64,000 nt of DNA, taken from positions 159,220 through 223,219 of the forward strand of contig JAEUJQ010000027.1 of the NCBI GenBank assembly GCA_016793095.1, read 5' to 3'. This document shows positions 43,491 through 52,400 of the stretch, piece after piece (position 1 is the stretch's first letter; every line of letters begins with the position of its first letter). Origin of the DNA: Myxococcaceae bacterium. GTDB taxonomy: Bacteria; Myxococcota; Myxococcia; Myxococcales; Myxococcaceae. The notes below the pieces were generated by a model. That model did no database searches. It was not told where the DNA came from and saw only the letters and a list, made by a program, of their open reading frames with translations. The translations under genes and the position numbers were made by a program.

Positions 43491-45260
43491 TCCGTCGCCG
43501 GCCGGTGGCGCGTCGGCGTCTTTCGGGGCCTTCTCCTTCGCCTCGCGCATGAGATCCTGCAGTGACTTCTCCTGCGCGGGGGGCGTGGGATCGCTCCCCT
43601 TCTCCTTCGCCTCGCGCATCAGATCCTGCAGCGACTTCTCCTGGGCAGGGGGCGCGTCGTCGCCGGTCCCCTTCTCCTTCGCCTCGCGCATGAGCTCCTG
43701 CAGCGACTTCTCGGCGCCCGCTTCACCCGCGTCCTCGGCGGCCTTCTTCTGGCGCATCAGGTCCTGCAGCGACCTCTCGCCGGGCTCCGGCGGCGCATCG
43801 ACCTTCAAGGCGGGCGTCGCGGGCGCCTCCACCTTCGGCTCGTTCCGCAGCGCCACGACGAGGCCCGTGGCCAGCTCTGGCACATACGAGACGACGCCGA
43901 GCGCGACGAGCATGATGACGAGCGTCGGCACCACCGCGCGAATCACGAACCCGATGCTCTCTTTGAAGAGCGTCGAGCTGACGAACAGGTTCAGGCCGAC
44001 CGGCGGCGTCAGGTAGCCGATCTCGAGGTTCACGATGAAGATGATGCCCATGTGGATCGGGTCGATGCCGACCGCCGCCGCCATGGGCGCGAGCATGGGC
44101 GCGATGATGAGGATCGCGCTCATGATGTCCATGAACATGCCGACGATGAGCAGCAGGATGTTCACGAACACGAGGAAGCCCACGCGCGACAGGTTCTGCT
44201 CCTTGAGGAGCTGCACCATCCGCTCGGGGATCTCCTGATCGACGAGCACGTAGTTGAGCGTGAGCGCCAGCGCGATGATGACGAGCAGCGAGCCCATCAC
44301 CGTCATCGAGTTCTCCGCGACCGAGAGCAGCTTCTTCCGGTCCATCTCGCCGTGGATGAAGACCTCGACGGCGAGCGCGTAGACGACGGACACCGCCGAC
44401 GCTTCGGTGGCCGTGAAGACGCCGGTGTAGATGCCGCCGAGGATGATGACCGGCAGCATGAGCGACCAGAAGCCCTCGCGCGTCGCGTCCCACAGCCGGG
44501 CCTTCGAGAACGGCTCGCGCGGAATCTTGAACCGCAACCCCTGCGTGACGGCGTAGCCGGCGAGCAGCGCGCCGATGAAGAGGCCCGGCCCGATGCCTGC
44601 GATGAAGAGCTCGGTGGGATCCACCGGCGTCGAGCCCGACACCATGATCGAGTAGATGATCATGGGGATCGACGGCGGAATGAGGATGCCGAGGGAGCCG
44701 GCGGTGGTGAGCAGACCGACCGAGAAGTCCTTCGGGTAGCTCGCCTTGAGCAGGGCGGGCACCATGATGCTGCCGATGGCCACCACGGTGACGGGCGACG
44801 AGCCCGAGATGGCGGCGAAGAAGACGCAACCGGCCACCGCCGACACCGCCAGCCCGCCGGGGATCCACCCGAACGCCGCGCGCATGAAGTCGATGAGCCG
44901 CCGCGCGAGCGTGCCCTGCGTCATCAGCTCGCCCGCCACCACGAAGAAGGGAATCGCGAGCAAGACCTCCTTGCCGGCGAGCTCGAGCACCTTGCGCACC
45001 GCGACGGGCAGGTCGTCGCTGGTGAGCAGCCCGATGCACATGACGCCGATGCCGCCCATCAGCACGAAGAGCGGCAGGCCCAGCAGCAGCGAGGCGAGGA
45101 TGATGGCGAAGACGAGGAAGCCCACCTTCCCCGTGAAGAGGAACAGGCCGGTGAGCAGGGTCAGCCAGATGACGAGGCCCGGCTTCCGCTGCCGGTAGGC
45201 GAGGCCCGCCAGCGTGGCGAGCGCGAGAAAGGCCAGGATCTTCGCGAGCGAGAAGTCCAA
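43485..45260 (-). CDS. dctM: TRAP transporter large permease DctM with repeated tail
   Basis: The product is 591 aa. The first 450 residues are a normal DctM: about a dozen membrane helices, motifs GGLAVSAVAGCVFFAAISGS, GSLGILIPPSIPMIIY and LEIGYLTPPVGLNLFV. After the last helix (near residue 475) comes a 115-residue tail with four copies of a (K/R)SLQ(D/E)LMR-type peptide: RSLQDLMRQKK, KSLQELMREAKEKG, KSLQDLMREAKEKG, and KSLQDLMREAKEKA, joined by Pro-rich linkers. The tail is not part of the usual DctM family. DctM moves organic acids with Na+. Confidence 0.93.
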   Translation of the reverse strand: MDFSLAKILAFLALATLAGLAYRQRKPGLVIWLTLLTGLFLFTGKVGFLVFAIILASLLLGLPLFVLMGGIGVMCIGLLTSDDLPVAVRKVLELAGKEVLLAIPFFVVAGELMTQGTLARRLIDFMRAAFGWIPGGLAVSAVAGCVFFAAISGSSPVTVVAIGSIMVPALLKASYPKDFSVGLLTTAGSLGILIPPSIPMIIYSIMVSGSTPVDPTELFIAGIGPGLFIGALLAGYAVTQGLRFKIPREPFSKARLWDATREGFWSLMLPVIILGGIYTGVFTATEASAVSVVYALAVEVFIHGEMDRKKLLSVAENSMTVMGSLLVIIALALTLNYVLVDQEIPERMVQLLKEQNLSRVGFLVFVNILLLIVGMFMDIMSAILIIAPMLAPMAAAVGIDPIHMGIIFIVNLEIGYLTPPVGLNLFVSSTLFKESIGFVIRAVVPTLVIMLVALGVVSYVPELATGLVVALRNEPKVEAPATPALKVDAPPEPGERSLQDLMRQKKAAEDAGEAGAEKSLQELMREAKEKGTGDDAPPAQEKSLQDLMREAKEKGSDPTPPAQEKSLQDLMREAKEKAPKDADAPPAGDGG

Positions 45261-45263
45261 GGC

Positions 45264-46130
45264 TCAGCTCCCCGCCTTCGGAGCGGCGACCTGCTCGGCG
45301 TCCTTCGCGAGCTGCTCCATGTCGACGCCGTGCGCATCGACGCCGCCGGTGGGAGGCCCCCAGACGAGGTCGCGAACGCCCGCGCCCAGGAACCGCAGCG
45401 CCATGGTGCCGAAGGTGACCGGCAGCGCCAGCGTCACGAGCCACTTCGGGATCGGGAGCGCGTCGAAGACCCCGACCCCGTCGCCGTCACGCCACAGCAC
45501 GTACTCGTCGTGCAGCTGCATCATCGCCAGGACCGTCAGCAGCGCACAGAAGCCGAAGACGACCAGGCCACCGATCAACGAGAAGACCCGCCCCATCTTC
45601 TCGTCGAGCTTCTTCTTCACCGTGTCGAGCACGATGTGGCGACGCTGCCGCGAGGCGATCGACGCACCCAGCATGCCGCTCCACAACATCAGCCCCAGCG
45701 AGAACTTCTGGGCCCCCGGCACGCTCGAGGGGAACACGTACAACAGCCCCTGGATGAAGCCGGCGAGGCCCAGCCAGACGGCCACGCCGATCCCCAGCGA
45801 CGGAAGGCCTGCCGGCAAGGGCTTGCCCTGCTTCTCGGCCTTGATGGCCCGCGCCGAGTGCGTCGCGAGGATGATGAGGACGAGCGAGCCGAGCGTGAAC
45901 GTCCACGGGCCGATCGTCTCGATGACGAGCTTCTGCGTCTCGGCCGAGGGGTTCGACAGCAGCCCGAGCATCAGGGACGCCGTCTTCGAGACCGGCCTCG
46001 AGAACGTGCGCTGGATGACGTCGAGCGTGACGAGCACCGTCATCAGCGACAGGGTGGCCACCAGCAGTGCCCGCTCGATCGCGAGCACCACGTCGTCGAT
46101 GCGATCGACGCTCTTCCGAAGCGAGTCCAC
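45264..46130 (-). CDS. dctQ: TRAP transporter small permease DctQ
   Basis: The product is 288 aa from GTG 46130, preceded by GGGAGG at SD distance. Helices include LLVATLSLMTVLVTLDVIQR, FTLGSLVLIILATHSARAIK, GVAVWLGLAGFIQGLLYVF and WLVTLALPVTFGTMALRFLG. It contains the DctQ-type motif IASRQRRHIVLDTV and is longer than typical DctQ (about 170 aa), because of extra helices in the middle. It lies 3 bp before dctM, so the two are cotranscribed. Confidence 0.85.
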   Translation of the reverse strand: MDSLRKSVDRIDDVVLAIERALLVATLSLMTVLVTLDVIQRTFSRPVSKTASLMLGLLSNPSAETQKLVIETIGPWTFTLGSLVLIILATHSARAIKAEKQGKPLPAGLPSLGIGVAVWLGLAGFIQGLLYVFPSSVPGAQKFSLGLMLWSGMLGASIASRQRRHIVLDTVKKKLDEKMGRVFSLIGGLVVFGFCALLTVLAMMQLHDEYVLWRDGDGVGVFDALPIPKWLVTLALPVTFGTMALRFLGAGVRDLVWGPPTGGVDAHGVDMEQLAKDAEQVAAPKAGS

Positions 46131-46174
46131 CGTGCCTCCCCCGGCCGGGTGGCCCCGGCCTGTCACCGCGTCGG

Positions 46175-47176
46175 TCACTTCTTCCCGGCCGCGAACTCCT
46201 TCTTGGCCGCGAGCATCGCGTCGAGCAGCGCCTTGTTGCTCGCGCTCTTCTTCGCGAACACGTCCCACACGGGCCGCGCCTTCGCCTCGAACGCCTTCGC
46301 CTGCTCGGGCGTCAGCTTGCACACCGTCTTCTTCGCAGCCGTGAAGTTATCGAGCAGGGGCTCGGTGAGCGCGCGCACGCCGGTGATGCCCGAGCGCTCG
46401 TCGCTGCGGTTCAGGAGGATCGTCTTCAGATCGTCCGGCTGGGCGTCGAACACCTTCTTCGAGATGACGATGAGCGCCGGCTGGTAGATGTGCTTCGTGT
46501 ACGTGTAGTGGGTGACGCCCTTGTACCAGCTGGTCGCCTGCGACAGGAGCGGGCTGTTCGAGTAGCCGTCCACGGTGCCGGTCTGCAGCGCACCGAGCAC
46601 CTCGGGCACCGACATCTCCACTGGCGCCGCCCCGAAGGCCTTGTAGGTCTCCATGTGCACGAACGACTCCTGCGAGCGCATCTTGAGGCCCTTCATGTCG
46701 TCTGGCTTCTCGACGCACTTCCCCTTGATGCCGTACCCGTGCCAGCCGTTCTCGCCCCACATCACCATCGTGAAGCCCTTGGCCTCGAGCAGCTTCGCCA
46801 CCTGGGGGCGGATCTTGTCGAGCACGAAGTCGGCCTCGGCGTCGCTCGAGTAGAGGTACGGCAGCTCGATGCCGGCCAGCTCGGGGACGTACGTCGCGAG
46901 CGCACCGGCGGAGCCGCCGAACATGGCCAGGTTGCCGTTGCGGGTCTCTTCGGCCATCTCCTTCTCACCGCCCAGCTTGCCGCCGAGGAAGAGCTTCAGC
47001 TTGATGCGGTTGCCGGAGTCTTTCTCGAGGCGGGCCTTCACGCCATCGAGCCACTCCGACCAGGGCGTGCCTTCGGGGGCCACCGAGCCGACCTTGAGCA
47101 CGACCTTCGCGTCCTGCGCGAAGGCGGGGACCGCGAGCACCAGCGAACACACGACCAGCAGGGACAGACGCTTCAC
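46175..47176 (-). CDS. dctP: TRAP transporter solute-binding protein DctP
   Basis: The product is 333 aa. The signal is LSLLVVCSLVLAVPAFAQDA. The DctP fold is seen in LKVGSVAPEGTPWSEWLDGV, the ligand Arg region LGGKLGGEKEMAEETRNGN, and QTGTVDGYSNSPLL. It is a soluble periplasmic binding protein whose ligand is not predictable. TatT lies upstream and the permeases downstream, in the order TatT, P, Q, M. Confidence 0.92.
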   Translation of the reverse strand: MKRLSLLVVCSLVLAVPAFAQDAKVVLKVGSVAPEGTPWSEWLDGVKARLEKDSGNRIKLKLFLGGKLGGEKEMAEETRNGNLAMFGGSAGALATYVPELAGIELPYLYSSDAEADFVLDKIRPQVAKLLEAKGFTMVMWGENGWHGYGIKGKCVEKPDDMKGLKMRSQESFVHMETYKAFGAAPVEMSVPEVLGALQTGTVDGYSNSPLLSQATSWYKGVTHYTYTKHIYQPALIVISKKVFDAQPDDLKTILLNRSDERSGITGVRALTEPLLDNFTAAKKTVCKLTPEQAKAFEAKARPVWDVFAKKSASNKALLDAMLAAKKEFAAGKK

Positions 47177-47272
47177 GAGACCTCCAGTGACGCGAAGGCC
47201 GCGGGGGCCCTCACGAAGGGTGACGTCAGGCGGACGAAAGGCGCGGCCAGAGCTTCACCGCGCTCTCGGGAC

Positions 47273-48145
47273 TCAGAACTTCTCGTCGATCTGGGAGAGC
47301 AGCTTCTTCGCCTTCTCCTGCTCGAGCATGTTCTCGGCTTCGATCTCGGGCTCGGCCGTCGCGCTCGCGGCGACCACGTCCTTCAGCAGCTTCTCGAAGG
47401 TCGCCTTGTCCTGGCGCTTCACGCAGAGGTAGTCGGCCCAGAGCACCTTGGTGCCGAGGTAGGTGGGCGCGAGCTCGACGGCCTTCTTGAAGTTCTCCTC
47501 GCTCTTCTCGAGGGACCCGCCGGCGAGGCCAGCGGTCTGGGCCTCGTAGCCGCCGAGGTAGCGCCAGGGCGCGGCGAAGAAGTACTTCTCGTCCATGGAC
47601 TTGATGTGGTCGATGGTGGCCTTGATGTCGTCCTTGTAGCGCAGGCGCGTGGCGAAGCCCTTCGAGGCGGCCCACTTCCCGAGGTTCGAGGCGTACCAGT
47701 ACATCGCGGGGATCGACTCCTTCGGCGCCTTCGTGATCGACTCGGCGTGGGTCTTCCCCTCGGCCATCGACTTCGCGAAGTCAGGCGCCGAGAGCTTGAG
47801 CGACTTCGTCGCCCAGTCGAGGCCCTTCTGGTAGGCCTCATCGCGCTTCTCGTTCTTGTCTTCGAAGGCGGCGCGCTCCCCCGCGAAGTACCAGGCGCGC
47901 GCGAGCTTCGCGAAGACCTCGGCGTCCGCCGAGGCGGCGGCGATGGCTTCCCACTTCGCGATGGCCGCCATGTGCTTCGCCGGATCCTTGCGCTCAGCCC
48001 ACAGCGCGTCCGCATCACCAGCGGCCGCCGTGTCCACCGCGCCCGTCGCGGTCACCTTCTCGTCCCACTTCGCGGCGTGCTGCGTCGCGCAGCCCGAGAC
48101 CGCGAGCCCCACCAGCACGGCCATGACCGTCATCAACTGCTTCAT
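47273..48145 (-). CDS. TRAP-associated TatT lipoprotein
   Basis: The product is 290 aa from the ATG at 48145. LMTVMAVLVGLAVSGCATQ is a lipoprotein signal (VSGC). The body is all-helical, with TPR-like pairs near EAYQKGLDWATKSLKLS and ENFKKAVELAPTYLGTK, matching the TatT (Tp0956) family, in which trimers dock the solute-binding protein. This family is diagnostic of TPR-associated TRAP (TPAT) systems. It is separated from dctP by 96 bp. Confidence 0.8.
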   Translation of the reverse strand: MKQLMTVMAVLVGLAVSGCATQHAAKWDEKVTATGAVDTAAAGDADALWAERKDPAKHMAAIAKWEAIAAASADAEVFAKLARAWYFAGERAAFEDKNEKRDEAYQKGLDWATKSLKLSAPDFAKSMAEGKTHAESITKAPKESIPAMYWYASNLGKWAASKGFATRLRYKDDIKATIDHIKSMDEKYFFAAPWRYLGGYEAQTAGLAGGSLEKSEENFKKAVELAPTYLGTKVLWADYLCVKRQDKATFEKLLKDVVAASATAEPEIEAENMLEQEKAKKLLSQIDEKF

Positions 48146-48250
48146 TCGTTCGCTCCCGGAATTGGCGCCCAGCGCCGTTGAGAAAACCCGGTCGCTTCCT
48201 AACGACTTCGGCTCACCAGACAAGCGCTGGTTTGCGAATGACGCGCCTCG

Positions 48251-48865
48251 TCACTCCTGATGGCCCCGGCTGCCCGAGCGGAACTCGAGGAGCCGCAGCA
48301 CCCAGTCCTCGGGGCCGCGCACCGCCACCTTGCCGATGTTGGGAGCGTAGTAGTGCGTGAAGGGGCCGGCTCCGTCGAGGGCGGTCTCGAGCACCGCGAG
48401 ACAGTGATCGACGACGATGCCGTTGGGAAGCTCGACCTGGGCATCGAGCGCCAGCACCTCATACTGCGCTGGCTCGCGGGTGCCCTTCTCGACGGACGCA
48501 GGCGCCTGCCAGCGCGAGCCGCGGGTCATGACCGCCGGCAGTAGGATGACCTCGCCGTCTGCGCGCGCCCCATTCCGCTCGAGCCAGTTGCCCTCCTTCA
48601 CGCGCCAGGTGCCCGAGCCCGAGCGCTTGCCCAGCGAGTACGAGTAGGCCGCCTTCCAGTCGACGAAGGAGTTGATCGACACGCGCCCCTTGCCGCCGGC
48701 GTGCAGCTGGTACGTCCACGCCGCGCCGGCCTTCTGAATGAAGTACTCGGCACCCAGGCGGGTGGGCTCGGAGGTGGCGGTGGCCGGCTGCCGCGCGGTG
48801 GGCGGGTCGGACGCGAAGGCGACGGCAGAGCAGGACACGGCGACGACGACGGCGCAGCGGAGCAC
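48251..48865 (-). CDS. Hypothetical secreted protein
   Basis: The product is 204 aa. The signal is LRCAVVVAVSCSAVAFASDP. The mature part is strand-rich with a Trp-rich central segment (GTWRVKEGNWLERNGARADG) and a later ALDAQVELPNGIVVDHCLAV. No family is recognised. It lies 105 bp upstream of the TatT gene on the same strand and may or may not share its promoter. Confidence 0.6.
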   Translation of the reverse strand: MLRCAVVVAVSCSAVAFASDPPTARQPATATSEPTRLGAEYFIQKAGAAWTYQLHAGGKGRVSINSFVDWKAAYSYSLGKRSGSGTWRVKEGNWLERNGARADGEVILLPAVMTRGSRWQAPASVEKGTREPAQYEVLALDAQVELPNGIVVDHCLAVLETALDGAGPFTHYYAPNIGKVAVRGPEDWVLRLLEFRSGSRGHQE

Positions 48866-49028
48866 GGACTGGAACTATGGCGCGCCGGCCACCGAAGAGA
48901 AGCGCCGAGTGGCGGCCATACCGGTGGACGCTGCGGTCCCCACCCGGGAACCGGGGCGCTGGTGGTTCAACGACTTGCGCTGGCCGGTCCGCTGCACGGC
49001 TGGCGGGCCTCTCACCCCGGAGCTTTCC

Positions 49029-49328
49029 ATGCCGCTGAACGACCTGTTCGCCGACCCGATGTACCGCGTCTTCGCCACCAACATCGCCGTCCTGCTGCCG
49101 ACCGCCGTGGCCTGGGTCGTCCTCACCAACCTTCAGAAGCCGGTCGATCTGCGCATCGGCCTGTTCGCCAGTGTCGCGGGAGCCTGCGCGCTCATCGACG
49201 TCTTCCTGCTGTGGAGCCACTCGGGGCTGGGCGCGGCGTTCTTCGGTCTGCAGGGGCTGGTCGCGCTGGGCGCAGGCGTGCCGCGGCTCTTGCGCCACCT
49301 TCGCACCACCGACGACGTGCAGCACTGA
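49029..49328 (+). CDS. Small membrane protein with three hydrophobic segments
   Basis: The product is 99 aa from the ATG at 49029. Hydrophobic stretches are VFATNIAVLLPTAVAWVVL, GLFASVAGACALIDVFLL and SGLGAAFFGLQGLVALGAG. It ends in a short Arg/His tail. No family is recognised. The start is supported only by the hydrophobic pattern, and an upstream in-frame extension to 48738 overlaps the divergent gene and is unlikely. Confidence 0.5.
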   Translation: MPLNDLFADPMYRVFATNIAVLLPTAVAWVVLTNLQKPVDLRIGLFASVAGACALIDVFLLWSHSGLGAAFFGLQGLVALGAGVPRLLRHLRTTDDVQH

Positions 49329-49448
49329 GGCCGCTCGTCCGCAGCCGCGCGGCCACCGTCACACGTCACCCGCGCGGTCGTGGCTCGCAGGCGCCGTTTC
49401 CTTTGTCCGCTGGCTGGCGTGGGCCTTGCTGTAGCGTCCAACGCCCGC

Positions 49449-52400
49449 ATGAGCCCCACTACCCTTCTGCCGTGGTTGGTCGTGCAGGCCGCGTCGCTGA
49501 GCCAGAGTCAGGTTCCGGCGACCGGCCGTCACGAGACGATTCTCACCCTCGACGCGCCCGCGGCCGTGCACCTGTCCGCCCGGAGCGGGAGCGGGACCGC
49601 GTGCGAGGTGATCGACCGGGTCCGCGGGCCATTCGCGAGGGCCGGCGTGGTGGGGCGGACGAACTGCGAGCTCGACCTGCTGCTCGACGCCGGCCAGTAC
49701 AAGGTGCGCGTGGAGTCGCCGCTCAAGGGCAAAGGCCAGGTCGCCCTGAGCGCGGCCGTCTTCACCGAGCTCAACCCGGCTCCTTCGCAGCTCGCGACCG
49801 GCGCGGTGCACGAGGCGACGTTGAAGCCCGGACAACAGCTCTCGTTCTGGCTGCCGATGCCCACGCGCGGCGTGCCGTACGTGCGCATCGCGGGCCGCCA
49901 CGCCGGCGACGTGCGGCTGTGGCGCAACGGCGAATGGCTCGAGCCGCTCACCCTGCGCCGCACCGTCACGACCAACACGCCCGGCTACCCGATGCACGAG
50001 TGGTGGATCGACCAGGTGCTCGAGGCAGGCGACTACAAGCTCGTCATCTACGGCCGCGACACGGTGACGGTGACCGGCTCCACGGTGGACGACTCCCTCA
50101 CCGTCGAGCGCGGCTTCCGACCCGGCCCGCAGGAGCGCTCGGTGTCCTTCACGTTGCCGCCGTCGGGTGCGCTCGCGCTCGAGCTGCCCACGAGCCCGAC
50201 CGTGGCCTTCGCGTCGCTGGACTCGTCTCCTGACGGAGCCGTGCAGGTGCAGGTGGCGGATCTCGGCGCGCTGGCGGCGCTGGCTTTCAACGCGACCTGC
50301 ACCGTCCCCAAAGGCGCGCTGGTGCCCGAGTGCGCGGCGCGCTCCTGGGCGACGCCCGAGCGCCGCGTCGTGGTGGTGCGCGGGCCACGGGGAACGAAGG
50401 GCACCCTCGAGTGGGCCAACGCGGTGAACAGCGACCTCGGCTGGTTGAACTCGTGGCGGGGCGGCTACTACGGGGCCCCCGCGACGAGCTTCTCGTTCTC
50501 GGCCGGGGTGACGGGGCGCGTGATGGTGGCGACCCACGATCTGCCCATCGACACCGACGCGGCGCCGCTGGGCTGCCAGCTCGAGGAGTACGACGGCACG
50601 AAGCGCACGGGGCGCATCCTCGCCCGCGCCATGACGAAGCTCGAGGACGGCGAAGCGCTGGAGAAGGACTTCAACTACGAGAGCGGCGCCATCATCTGGT
50701 TCGAGCTCGCCTCGGCCAACCGGTACCGCATCCGCACCGACGGCGGCCGGAAGAACCGCTGCGAGCTGTACCGCTTCAAACCCGACGGCACGCTCGAGCG
50801 CCTGAGCCAGACGAAGAACGACGACAGCGCAGGCTGCGACCTGCTGCTCTCTCTGGGCAAAGGCGAGTACCAGCTGCAGCTGTTCGGCGGGAACCCGGGC
50901 ATCGAGAAGCTGACGGTGCGCGAGGACTCGAAGCGTGAGCTGAAGAAGGCGGTCGCGCGCAGCACCTGCCAGCTGCCGCCGCTCGACCTCGCCCGGGGCA
51001 GCCACCGCCTCACGCTGACCCGGGTGGGAGCGCTGAGCGCGCGTGGGGTGAGCTTCACCGAGGTGCCGGTGGACGTGACGCGTCCAGTGCACCTGGCGCT
51101 CGAGCCACGCCAGACGCTCGAGCTGCCCCTCGGGCGCGGCGGCCCCTTCGAGGTGAGATCCTCGGGCGGCGCACGCTTCGGCTGCCGGGTTCAGGGTGCG
51201 TCCACGCCCACGGTGGTGACGAGCTGCGCAGTCCCGGCCGCGAGCGCTGGTGACGGTCTCACGCTGACGAACCCGGGAGAGCTGCCGGTCCAGGTGACGC
51301 TGCTGCGCCCGGTCGCGCCGCCCCTCGCGGCGGGGCTCTCGTCCTATGCGCCGGTCCTCAGGCCGCTGCCGAAGCTCGCGGCCGAGCAGCCCGCGTGGTT
51401 CGACTTCGAGCGCAACCAGACGAACTCGGCGATGTTCGAGGTCGAGACGCCGGGGCTCTACAACGTCACCACGCTCGGGCTGCTCGCGACGTCGTGCCGG
51501 CTGCGCACGCCGGTCGTCGATCTCGTCGCGCAGAACGCGGGGGGCGGCCGCGGGCGCAACTGCCTCATCCAGACGTACCTGCAGAAGGGCCGCTATCTGC
51601 TGAGCGCCACCACCCAGAGCCTCAGCAAGGGCCGCGGCGCCTTGTTCCTCTTGCGCAAGCCGGCGCGCGAGCTCCCCGGCGTGTCCGGCGAAGGCGAGAG
51701 CTTCTTCCGGGTCGACGCCAACGAGCTCGTGCAGCAGAAGCTCGTCGTCTCGAAGTCCGCCGACTACCGGCTGGGCACGACCGCGCAGGGCGCCTCGCTC
51801 ATGTGCCGCCTGGACGACCAGCAGGGCTGGCCCATCGAGCCGGTTCCCTCTGCGTGCGTCGGCACCCGGACCCTCTCGGCAGGCGCCTGGCTGTGGACGC
51901 AGCTGCCCCTCACCGTCGAGTCGATGCGACGGACGAGCCTCGAGCGCGTGCGCGAGGCGCTGGTGCTGCGCGGGAGCAAGCCGCACCCGGTGCAGGCGTT
52001 CACCTGGTACGACGCCGAGCTCGGCAGCGACGGGAAGGACGAGTTCACCTTCACGCTCGAGGGCGAGACGACGCTCGACGTGGTGCTGACGCAGGGCATG
52101 CAGGGGCGCGTCTTCGTGCTCGAGAAGGGCCAGCCGCCGAAGGCCGTCGAGGTCATTCCGCCTCAGGTCACGGCCTGGGACACAGGTGGTGAAGGCGAAG
52201 GCGAGTACGGCGGGGAAGGCGAGGCGGGCGAAGGGGATCACGGCGGCGAGCCCGAGTACAGCGGCGACGGCGAGTACAGCGCGGAGGGTGAGGGGAGCGA
52301 GGAGCCCGTGGTGGCCTCGGCGCCGAGCGGGCCGGCCCTGCGCGCTGCCCCGCCCCCACCGGCCGGCGCGAAGGTCACGCTCCCCGCCGGCAGCTACAAG

